A stretch of DNA of 64,000 nucleotides, from NCBI RefSeq assembly GCF_039548895.1, contig NZ_JBCLVG010000001.1. One strand, given 5' to 3'. This document shows positions 24,331 through 32,125 of the stretch, in pieces (the stretch's first letter is position 1; each line of letters begins with the position of its first letter). A program made the position numbers and the translations under genes. Under the pieces are notes generated by a model. That model saw nothing but the letters and a program-made list of their open reading frames with translations, ran no database searches and had not been told where the DNA came from. The stretch comes from Orlajensenia stereocauli (GTDB lineage Bacteria; Actinomycetota; Actinomycetes; Actinomycetales; Microbacteriaceae).

Positions 24331-25734
24331 TCAGCGAGGTACCGCCGGGAACGCCTTGCCCGGATTCAGCGTGTTCAGCGGGTCGAGCGCGAGCTTGATC
24401 GAACGGTGCAGCTCGATCACCCGCTCGCCCAGTTCATCCGGCAGCCCGGGCAGCTTGAGCAAGCCGACCCCGTGCTCGCCCGTGACCGTGCCGCCGAGCG
24501 CCAGGCACTCGGCGATGATGGCGTCGAACGCGACCTTGGCCCGCGCCTTGGCCGCGTCGTCGCCCTCCGGAGCGATGATCAGCGGATGCAGGTTGCCGTC
24601 GCCGGCGTGGGCGATGTTCGCGATGACGACGTCGTTCGCCTCCGCGATCGCCTGGATGCGCGCCAGCATCTCGGGCACCGCACCCCGGGGAACGCAGACG
24701 TCTTCAGTGAGCACCGGCCCGAGCCTCTCCAGCGCCGGATAGGCGAGCCTGCGCGCGAGGAAGAGGCGATCGACCTCGGACTGCTCACTGGCGCGCTCCA
24801 CGTTCACTCCCCCGGCGGCGGTCATGGCCTCGGCGACCCGATCTGCGAGGGCGTCGCCTGAGGCACCGGTGTCGTCGACCTTCGCGAGCAGCAGGGTGTC
24901 GACGTCGCGCGGGAGGCCCCACTGCTGCCAGTCGTCGACGGCGCGCAGGCAGGTTCTGTCGATGAGCTCGAGCGCCGCCGGGATGATGCCGGCGTGGGCG
25001 ATCGCGGCGACGGCGACTCCTGCCGCGTGCAGAGACGGGAAGTACCCGACCACCGCGCGCTCCTCCCGGCCGGCCAGCGGCAGCAGCTTGAGCGTGAGTT
25101 CGGTGATGATGCCGAGGGTGCCCTCCGAGCCGACCATCAGTGCTGTGAGGTCGCAGCCGGCGACCCCCTTGGCCGTGCGGCGTCCCAGCTGCACGACGGC
25201 TCCATCGGCCAGCACGACGGTCATGCCGAGCACGTAGTCGCGCGTCACGCCGTACTTCACGCAGCAGATGCCGCCGGCGTTGGTTGCGGCATTGCCGCCG
25301 ATGGTCGAGATGGCCGAGCTCGCCGGGTCGGGCGGATACCAGAGGCCCTTCTCGGCGACGGATGCGCGCAGCCTGTCGTTGATCACTCCGGCCTGCGCGA
25401 CGACGTAGCGCTCATCGGCATCGATCTCGAGCACTGCGGTCATCCGTTCGAGGGAGAGCACGATGGAGTCGGCGACGGCGTTCGCGCCACCGGAGAGTCC
25501 GGTACCAGAGCCGCGCGGGACGACGGCGACGCGGTTGGCGGCGCACCAGCCCACGATGGCAGCCACGTCGTGCGTGGTCTCGGCGAGCACGACGGCGAGC
25601 GGGCGGGCGTAGGCGGCCCACTCCGCATCGTCGTGGCTGTACGCGGCCAGAGAGGCGGCATCCGTCAGCACCTGGTCCCCCCGCACGATGGCCGACACTG
25701 CGGTGACGACGTCTGCTTCGACGATGGTGCTCAC
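24331..25734 (-). CDS. FAD-linked oxidase (GlcD/D-lactate dehydrogenase family)
   Basis: A 467-residue flavoprotein oxidising a 2-hydroxy acid, probably glycolate or D-lactate. VVPRGSGTGLSGGANAVAD near residue 80 is the FAD-pyrophosphate loop of the PCMH domain, and PPDPASSAISTIGGNAATNA is the second FAD block. The C-terminal FAD-oxidase domain includes ANIAHAGDGNLHPLI and ends GTVTGEHGVGLLK with DPLNTLNPGKAF. The GTG at 25734 has AGGGAGA 6 nt upstream. A second GTG two codons earlier is less well placed. Its stop lies in repeat copy B. Confidence 0.9.
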   Translation of the reverse strand: MSTIVEADVVTAVSAIVRGDQVLTDAASLAAYSHDDAEWAAYARPLAVVLAETTHDVAAIVGWCAANRVAVVPRGSGTGLSGGANAVADSIVLSLERMTAVLEIDADERYVVAQAGVINDRLRASVAEKGLWYPPDPASSAISTIGGNAATNAGGICCVKYGVTRDYVLGMTVVLADGAVVQLGRRTAKGVAGCDLTALMVGSEGTLGIITELTLKLLPLAGREERAVVGYFPSLHAAGVAVAAIAHAGIIPAALELIDRTCLRAVDDWQQWGLPRDVDTLLLAKVDDTGASGDALADRVAEAMTAAGGVNVERASEQSEVDRLFLARRLAYPALERLGPVLTEDVCVPRGAVPEMLARIQAIAEANDVVIANIAHAGDGNLHPLIIAPEGDDAAKARAKVAFDAIIAECLALGGTVTGEHGVGLLKLPGLPDELGERVIELHRSIKLALDPLNTLNPGKAFPAVPR

Positions 25735-25878
25735 GATCACTCTCCCTGGCCGGCGCGCTGCTGCGCCATGAACGATTCTGCGGCATCCGACGCCGGTCCT
25801 CGACGTCTTCGCGAGGCGTGGCCTGTGCGTGGACTGGGTGTCTCTCGCATGCGCGCTGCACGGACGTAGTGTGGAGAG

Positions 25879-26883
25879 ATGGAATTCAGATACCTCGGAA
25901 ACAGCGGACTCAAGATCTCGGAGATCACCTACGGCAACTGGCTCACCCACGGCTCGCAGGTGGAGAACGACACCGCGGCCCAGTGCGTGCAGGCTGCACT
26001 CGACTCCGGCATCACGACCTTCGACACAGCCGACGCCTACGCGAACACCGCCGCCGAGACCGTCCTGGGCGATGCCCTCGCCGGCGAGCGACGCGCATCA
26101 CTCGAGATCTTCACCAAGGTCTACTGGCCGACGGGCCCGAAGGGTCCGAACGACTCCGGGCTCTCGCGCAAGCACATCCTCGAGTCGATCGACGGATCAC
26201 TGTCGCGCCTGAAGACGGACTACGTCGACCTCTACCAGGCCCACCGTTACGACCACGAGACCCCGCTCGAAGAGACCATGCAGGCGTTCGCCGACGTCGT
26301 GCGCTCGGGCAAGGCCCTCTACATCGGCGTCTCGGAGTGGGATGCCGACCAGTTGCGAGCCGGCCAGAAGCTGGCGTCGGAGCTGGGCTTCAGGATCATC
26401 TCGAACCAGCCGCAGTACTCGATGCTGTGGCGCGTCATCGAGGACAAGGTGGTTCCGGCGTCCGAGGAGCTCGGCATCTCGCAGATCGTCTGGTCGCCGG
26501 TGGCGCAGGGCGTGCTCACGGGCAAGTACAAGCCTGGAGCCGAGCTGCCCGCTGGTTCCCGGGCGACGGATGAGAAGGGTGGCGCCAACACCATCAAGAG
26601 CTTCCTGAACGACGAGGTCCTCACAGGCGTGCAGAAGCTGCAGCCCGTTGCCGACGGCCTGGGACTCTCGATGGCGCAGCTGGCGCTGGCGTGGGTGCTG
26701 CAGAACAGCAACGTGGCGTCGGCGATCATCGGCGCATCGCGGCCCGAACAGGTCAGCGACAACGTGAAGGCTGCCGGCGTGAAGCTCGACGCATCGGTGC
26801 TGTCGGCCATCGACGACGCCATCGGTTCATTGGCCGAGCGCGACCCCGCGAAGACTGTCTCGCCGGAGTCGCGGCCGAGCTGA
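25879..26883 (+). CDS. Aldo/keto reductase (potassium-channel beta-subunit-like)
   Basis: A 334-residue NADPH-dependent (beta/alpha)8 reductase. MEFRYLGNSGLKISEITYGN begins the barrel. FDTADAYANTAAETVLG gives catalytic Asp and Tyr, EIFTKVYWP the Lys, and DLYQAHRYD the His. WSPVAQGVLTGKYKPG and IIGASRPEQVSDNVKA bind the cofactor. The start has no Shine-Dalgarno at a proper distance. A -10 box TAGTGT (25867-25872) ends 6 nt before the ATG, so a leaderless message is likely. Confidence 0.9.
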   Translation: MEFRYLGNSGLKISEITYGNWLTHGSQVENDTAAQCVQAALDSGITTFDTADAYANTAAETVLGDALAGERRASLEIFTKVYWPTGPKGPNDSGLSRKHILESIDGSLSRLKTDYVDLYQAHRYDHETPLEETMQAFADVVRSGKALYIGVSEWDADQLRAGQKLASELGFRIISNQPQYSMLWRVIEDKVVPASEELGISQIVWSPVAQGVLTGKYKPGAELPAGSRATDEKGGANTIKSFLNDEVLTGVQKLQPVADGLGLSMAQLALAWVLQNSNVASAIIGASRPEQVSDNVKAAGVKLDASVLSAIDDAIGSLAERDPAKTVSPESRPS

Positions 26884-26888
26884 GCGGC

Positions 26889-27106
26889 ACTTCGGCCGCA
26901 GACTTCGTCCGGCCCTCAGCGAGTGGACCTAGTGCCGCTCGCTGAGGGCCGAGCGCAGCGACCGCCCGAAGCGCGCTGGGTCAGCGAGCGGCGGATGAGA
27001 CGCTTCGACCGCGGACTTCGTCCGGGCCTCAGCGAGCGGACCTTGTGCCGCTCGCTGAGGGCCGAGCGAAGCGACCGCCCGAAGCGCGCTGGGTCAGCGA
27101 GCGGCG
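26889..27106. repeat. REP-like palindromic intergenic element, copy C (tandem pair)
   Basis: Two successive palindromic units, each with the core CTCAGCGAG(C/T)G and its inverse CGCTCGCTGAG, are followed by GCGCTGGGTCAGCGAGCGGC. The second repeats the first at an offset of about 113 bp. The stop codon of oleD (27094-27096) lies inside the last core. Confidence 0.75.
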
Positions 27107-28083
27107 TCGGCGGCGTAGTGCGCCGCCAGCCGCGCGAGGCCCTCGTCGAGGGTGACCGACGGGGTCCACTGGAGCTCGGCGCGAGTGGCGCGCTGATCGA
27201 ACCAGTGCGCCGTCGAGAGCTGCTCCGCGAGGAAACGCGTCATGGGCGGCTCGTCGATGCCCGGCCGCACGCGCCACGCTGCCTCGACCAGTCCTCCGGC
27301 AGTACGGGCGACGGATGCCGGAACACTCCAGCGTGGCGCCGCAACACCGGCTGCCGCGCAGATTCCAGCGAGCATCTCGGCCACGGGCCGCGGCTCGCCG
27401 TTGGTGACGACATACGACCGACCGTGGACCTCGTCGATTCGGGTGAGAGCCGCAGTCATGGCGGATGCCGCATTGTCGACGTAGGTGGTGTCGATGAGCG
27501 CGGCTCCGTGGCCGAGCAGCGGCAGCCGCCCGGCGCGGGCGCGCTCCACGATGCGTCCGACCAGCTGGGTGTCGCCGGGTCCCCACACGAGGTGGGGGCG
27601 CACGGCCACGACGCGCAGCCCAGCGGAGTCCGCGGCCAGGGCGAGCAGCTCGGCTTCGGCCTTGGTGCGCGCGTAGTCGCCGCGAGCAGCCGCCGGATCG
27701 GCCGGCAATGCTCCGTCGCCCACGATCGACGAGCCGGAGTGCGCCACCGACGGTGACGACACGAACACGAGCCGGCCGACGCCGGCTGCGCTCATGGCCT
27801 CCAGCACCGTGCGCGTTCCGCCGACGTTCACGGCCTCGAACTCGGCGGGGTCGCCGGCGAGGGAGACCTTCGCGGCGAGGTGAACGACGGCATCGATGCC
27901 GTCGAGGGCCGACGTCACTGCTGCGGCATCCGTCACCGAACCCGGCGCGTCAGAGATGCCTGGTTCTCCCGCCAGCCCGGACGGACGGCGCTGGAAGGTG
28001 CGCACCTCGTGCCCGGCGGACACGAGGTCGCGCACGACGGCTCCCCCGAGGAACCCGCTGGCACCGGTGACGAGCACTCTCAC
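27094..28083 (-). CDS. oleD: OleD-like NAD(P)-dependent reductase of olefin biosynthesis
   Basis: OleD reduces the 2-alkyl-3-ketoacid made by OleA to the beta-hydroxy acid. The 329-residue extended SDR has VLVTGASGFLGGAVVRDLVS at the N-terminus, VVHLAAKVSLAGD, VFVSSPSVAHSG and the catalytic YARTKAEAELLA (YxxxK). VRPHLVWGPGDTQL and YVDNAASAMTAAL are typical of the 3-beta-HSD-like group. The GTG at 28083 overlaps the oleBC stop by 4 bp (GTGA). It is the last gene of oleA-oleBC-oleD, and its stop codon is supplied by repeat copy C. Confidence 0.88.
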   Translation of the reverse strand: MRVLVTGASGFLGGAVVRDLVSAGHEVRTFQRRPSGLAGEPGISDAPGSVTDAAAVTSALDGIDAVVHLAAKVSLAGDPAEFEAVNVGGTRTVLEAMSAAGVGRLVFVSSPSVAHSGSSIVGDGALPADPAAARGDYARTKAEAELLALAADSAGLRVVAVRPHLVWGPGDTQLVGRIVERARAGRLPLLGHGAALIDTTYVDNAASAMTAALTRIDEVHGRSYVVTNGEPRPVAEMLAGICAAAGVAAPRWSVPASVARTAGGLVEAAWRVRPGIDEPPMTRFLAEQLSTAHWFDQRATRAELQWTPSVTLDEGLARLAAHYAADAAR

Positions 28084-30851
28084 GGCGACACCATTCGTCC
28101 GCCACGCAGGATGCCGTCGGCCCAACGCGCCAGAGCGGCCCGGTCGATCTTCGAGTTGTGACGGATGTCGGTCGGCAGCGTGGCCGCCACGAGCACAGCG
28201 GCGACCTCGTGACCACCGGATGCGGCGGCCTCACGCACGGCCGCGGCCAGAGCGGGCTCGGCCAGACGCGAGCGACGCTGCCGCACCGAGAGCTCGACCA
28301 CGACGACGATCTGCTGCGCCCCGCGCGGGCCGACGCCCACGGCGGCGGCGCGGCGAACGCCGTCGACTCGCTCCACCGCCTGCTCGATGCCGACGGGAGT
28401 GACGACGCCGTCGGCCGTCACGATGATGTGCTGCAGACGGCCCTCGACCCAGAGGCGACCCTCGCCGTCGAGGTGACCGACGTCACCCGTGTGGTGCCAG
28501 CGCTCCCCCTGCGTCGAGTGCGCGTCGGCGAGCCTGTTGGTGATCCAGAGCCTGTCGTAGTGCGACTTGAGGTGCGGGGCCGAGACCACGATCTCCCCGG
28601 TCACGCCGGCGGCGTCGGTGAGGTCGGCGCCGACAGCCCCAGCAGGATCGAGTGGAGCTATGCGCACGCGCGTGGTGGCGGTGGGGCGGCCGACGGGAAC
28701 TCCCCCGACAGCGCTGCCGGCAGCGGCATCCGTTGGAGTGTCCGCAGCGAGCGACGCCGTCGATGAACGGATGCCGTCCAACGAGATGTCGGCCATGAGC
28801 AGCCCCTCGGTCATGCCGTACGGGGTGTGCGGCTCGGCGTTCGGCATGAGCTCGGACGCTGCGGTCAGTAACGCCTCGGAGACCGGCGCCCCGGCGGAGA
28901 GGAAGGTGCGCACGCCTGCGAGGGCGGCGCGCTGGTCGGTGGAGAGTTCGTCGGCTGTAGCCACGACGTTGGCGATGGCGGCCGGCGAGAGGAACACCAC
29001 GGTGGCGTCGGCCTCGGCTGCGGCATCCGCCACGGCCCGAGCCGTGAGGGTGCGCGGCGACGTCACGTTCATGTCGGGTGTGACCGACCGAGCGCCGAGC
29101 GCCGGACCCAGCAGCGCGAACGGGGCGAATCCGGCGACGAGGCCGGTGCCGACGCCCACGTCGTACTGGGCGGAGAGGGCATCCCGCAGGGCCGTGAGCT
29201 GGCCGTGGGTGTAGACGACGCCCTTGGCCGGCCCGGTGGATCCCGAGGTGAACAGCACGGCGGCGACGGCGGATGGGGCCGGCGGATGCGGCAGCTCGAG
29301 CTCGTGCGCGGCTTTGCCGGCCCTGATGACGCCGGCCAGCGAGGTCGTCACGTTGAGCGCCCGCGCCGAGACAGCGGGCAGTGTCGCCACCGAGATGCGC
29401 TGGCCCGGCCAGCCGAAGGCGCGCGCGACGGTGAGGCCGGGCACCTCGCTGATGATGTGGTCTGGGCGGGCGCCGCGTACAGCCCGGCTGAGGCCGCGGA
29501 GGCCGAGGCCGGCGTCGGCGACGACGACGATCGCTCCGATGCGCAGGCACGCGTAGACGACGGCGGTGAGGTCGGCGCTCGGCGGAACGAGGAGCGAGAC
29601 CCTGTCGCCGGGCTTCACGCCGAGGGCGACGAGTCCGCGGGCGATCTGGTGCACGCGGGTCGACAGCAGCGCCCAGCTCACGATGCGCGGCGAGCCGCCT
29701 GGGCCGGCCACCATGTCGACGACGGCGGGTTCGGGGCTGTGCGCGAGGGTCTCGAGGTGGTGCCACATGGGCGGAACCGTCTCCGATGCGACGATGTCAT
29801 CAAGCGCAGCCGAAGTCTCGGAGGCAGCGTCTGCGGATGCCGCAGGAACGGCTGGCCCCGGGGCGGATCCGAATCGGTCACCGAGCCAGTCGAGCGCAGG
29901 CCCGGCGTACTCCACGTCCTCGGCGATGAGGTGGCCGGCGGTCTCGAAGCGGTGCACGTCGGCGTGCGGCATCCGTCGCTGCAGGTCGTCGAGGTAGCGG
30001 TCGCTGAAGACGGGGTCGCGGGGTCCCCACATCATGAGGGCGGGCACGGTGAGCCTGGCTACGGCGCCAGCGATGCGCTCGAGTTCGGCGGCGCTCTCGT
30101 GCGAGGCGTCGACGGGGATGTCGGCGACGAAGGCGCCGATGCCCTCGCGGCGGTCGGCCTCGAGGTACGGAGAGCGGAAGGCCCGACGCACGTCCGACGG
30201 CAGGCGAGGGTGCGCGATGGCCAGCGTCGTGTCGAGGAACGCCGTCGTCGTGACGGTTCCGGTGCGCAGCACCGACAGGGCCAGGCGGAGGGCTGCGGGA
30301 ATGGGCACGTCGTCGGGCTGGTGCACGGCGGTGTTCAGCAGCATCACGCCGGCGAGCTGGTCGGGATGGTCGACAGCCCACCCGAGGGAGATGACTCCGC
30401 CCCAGTCGTGGCCGAAGGTGACGACGGGGCCGTCCACGGCGAGGGCGTCCGTGAGGTCGGCCAGATCCTGCACCCGTCGGGCGAGCGGTCGTGCGAGGCC
30501 CGTGCGCTCGGAGAAGCCCATCTCGAGCTGGTCGACGGCGATGACGCGCCACGCGGGGCGCCCTGCCGCAGCGGCATCCGTCGCCGCAGCCACGGTCTTC
30601 CGCCACAGGTACGACCAGGTGGGGTTGCCGTGCACGCAGAGGATGGTGCCGACGGGCGTCGCTCCGAGCTCGGCGAGGTCGGCGGCGTTGTCGAGGATGT
30701 GCCAGCGGTTCGTGCGGGTTCCGGATGCCGCAGCCGGGGCATCCGGCGCAGAACCGATCGCACGCTCGGGCACATCCACGAGACGCGACCACGACGGGTC
30801 GATTCCGGGAAGCCCGGCAGGCGGCAGGGAAGCCGACCGAACCCGACTCAC
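28080..30851 (-). CDS. oleBC: OleBC fusion: beta-lactone decarboxylase plus beta-lactone synthetase
   Basis: A 923-residue fusion of the last two olefin enzymes. Residues 1-328 are OleB, a haloalkane-dehalogenase-like alpha/beta hydrolase that releases CO2 from a beta-lactone. It has HGNPTWSYLWR at 74-84, nucleophile Asp149 in FGHDWGG, acid MMWGPRDPVF and His307 in ETAGHLIAED. An Ala/Pro/Ser linker covers 329-350. Residues 355-923 are OleC, an AMP-forming enzyme making the beta-lactone, with LFTSGSTGPAKGVVYTHGQ, TPYGMTEG, HHTGDVGHLD and RHNSKIDRAALARW. The OleB-OleC fusion is the known actinobacterial arrangement. It overlaps oleA and oleD by 4 bp each. Confidence 0.93.
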   Translation of the reverse strand: MSRVRSASLPPAGLPGIDPSWSRLVDVPERAIGSAPDAPAAASGTRTNRWHILDNAADLAELGATPVGTILCVHGNPTWSYLWRKTVAAATDAAAAGRPAWRVIAVDQLEMGFSERTGLARPLARRVQDLADLTDALAVDGPVVTFGHDWGGVISLGWAVDHPDQLAGVMLLNTAVHQPDDVPIPAALRLALSVLRTGTVTTTAFLDTTLAIAHPRLPSDVRRAFRSPYLEADRREGIGAFVADIPVDASHESAAELERIAGAVARLTVPALMMWGPRDPVFSDRYLDDLQRRMPHADVHRFETAGHLIAEDVEYAGPALDWLGDRFGSAPGPAVPAASADAASETSAALDDIVASETVPPMWHHLETLAHSPEPAVVDMVAGPGGSPRIVSWALLSTRVHQIARGLVALGVKPGDRVSLLVPPSADLTAVVYACLRIGAIVVVADAGLGLRGLSRAVRGARPDHIISEVPGLTVARAFGWPGQRISVATLPAVSARALNVTTSLAGVIRAGKAAHELELPHPPAPSAVAAVLFTSGSTGPAKGVVYTHGQLTALRDALSAQYDVGVGTGLVAGFAPFALLGPALGARSVTPDMNVTSPRTLTARAVADAAAEADATVVFLSPAAIANVVATADELSTDQRAALAGVRTFLSAGAPVSEALLTAASELMPNAEPHTPYGMTEGLLMADISLDGIRSSTASLAADTPTDAAAGSAVGGVPVGRPTATTRVRIAPLDPAGAVGADLTDAAGVTGEIVVSAPHLKSHYDRLWITNRLADAHSTQGERWHHTGDVGHLDGEGRLWVEGRLQHIIVTADGVVTPVGIEQAVERVDGVRRAAAVGVGPRGAQQIVVVVELSVRQRRSRLAEPALAAAVREAAASGGHEVAAVLVAATLPTDIRHNSKIDRAALARWADGILRGGRMVSP

Positions 30852-31936
30852 CAGGCCAGTTCCATCATCGAGGTGTTGAGACCGGAGCCGACGCCCATGA
30901 GCAGTACGCGGTCACCGCGCTTGAGGGTCGATGCCTGGCTGGCGAGGGTGATCGGGATCGACGCGGGGCCGATGTTGCCGAGCAGCGGATAGGTGAGGGG
31001 AACACGGGTGCGATCGAGACCGACTGCCTTGACGATCGCGTCGGTGTGCACGTCGGAGACCTGGTGCATGATGTAGCGGTCCATGGTCTTCCAGTCCCAG
31101 TGCTTCAGCGCGTCCTTCCACGCCGAGGTCACCAGCTCCATGCCGCCGCGCAACAGGGCCTTCGCGTCGGTGAACATGCCATCGACGCTGCCGACGCAGA
31201 GTTCGTTGAACTGCGTGGCGGCTCGGGTGATGCCACCGAGGATGCGGGGTGACTCGGGGTGCTGGTCAGCGCGGCCCAGGACGGCCGCTGCTGCACCGGA
31301 GCCGAGGGTCAGGCTGGCGAACTCGCTCATGAACTGCTTGCGGTTGATGCCGTCGCGGCCGAGGCGCTCGATGGTGTTGACCTGGATCTGGTCGGCGTCC
31401 TCGCCGTCGACGATGATCGCGTAGTCGATCTGACCCGAGTCGATGAGGCCGGCGGCGAGCGACATTCCGTTGACGAAGCCGAGGCAGGCGTTCGTGATGT
31501 CGAAGTTGATGGCCGACGTCGGCAGGCCCAGGCCGTGGTGGATGCGCACGGCGACGGACGGCTCGAGGTGGGGACGGGTGACCGAGGTGTTGATGAGCAG
31601 GCCGACCTGGTCGGGACGGATGCCGGCCTCGGCCAGTGCGCGCTGGCCTGCTGAGATGGCGGCGTCGTCGAATGTCGCGCCCTCCTCCCAGTTGCGGCGT
31701 TCGCGCACGCCGGCGACGCGCTGCAGCAGACCGGTCGGGAGCTTCAGTCGCTTGAGCACTGGAGCGAGCCGCGAGTCGATCTCCTCAGAGGTGGTGACCC
31801 GCTCAGCCATGGTGCTCGCGACCGACAGCAGCGCTACGTTCCGGTGCGTTGTCGTCGCATTTCCGTCCAACGAGTTCCCATCCCTTTTCACGTCGACTGG
31901 CTCTCGGATCATCGGCGAAGACGCCGTCGAGGCCAT
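30848..31936 (-). CDS. oleA: OleA: thiolase-fold acyl-CoA condensing enzyme
   Basis: OleA joins two fatty acyl-CoAs head to head, the first step of long-chain olefin synthesis. The 362-residue thiolase-fold protein has INTSVTRPHLEPSVAVRIHH, active Cys151 in FDITNACLGFVNG, His291 in IMHQVSDVHT and Asn321 in LLGNIGPASIPIT. A -10 box TAGGCT (31943-31948) ends 6 nt before the ATG at 31936, which supports this start. A TTG at 31870 with AAGGGATGGG upstream is an alternative that gives a length closer to the family. The operon continues oleBC-oleD. Confidence 0.92.
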   Translation of the reverse strand: MASTASSPMIREPVDVKRDGNSLDGNATTTHRNVALLSVASTMAERVTTSEEIDSRLAPVLKRLKLPTGLLQRVAGVRERRNWEEGATFDDAAISAGQRALAEAGIRPDQVGLLINTSVTRPHLEPSVAVRIHHGLGLPTSAINFDITNACLGFVNGMSLAAGLIDSGQIDYAIIVDGEDADQIQVNTIERLGRDGINRKQFMSEFASLTLGSGAAAAVLGRADQHPESPRILGGITRAATQFNELCVGSVDGMFTDAKALLRGGMELVTSAWKDALKHWDWKTMDRYIMHQVSDVHTDAIVKAVGLDRTRVPLTYPLLGNIGPASIPITLASQASTLKRGDRVLLMGVGSGLNTSMMELAW

Positions 31937-31942
31937 CGCCCC

Positions 31943-31948
31943 AGCCTA
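31943..31948 (-). promoter_or_regulatory. -10 box of the oleABCD operon, leaderless type
   Basis: TAGGCT on the minus strand ends 6 nt before the oleA ATG. A weak -35 (CTGAAT) lies 17 nt further upstream. The same TAGGCT box precedes the genes at 9803, 45241 and 46190. Confidence 0.55.
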
Positions 31949-32125
31949 GTTCCGTTCATATGCGCATTCAGTCACGTATATCCAACGAGTGCAGGGGGCT
32001 TGTGCTCGGCCCATCGGGACGTCACCTCGGAACGGTCACGACGGATGCGAGCCGGATCGCTATAGGGGACAGCACGTGTCCGGCTACGCTGGCGATAGCC
32101 GCTTGAGGGCGCGGGAGGGCGCAGC

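Noticed and set aside
29205..30992. Open frame of 595 codons opposite oleBC
   Set aside because: The composition is typical of an antisense frame (Gly/Val/Arg/Asp runs), and OleBC has full catalytic motifs.
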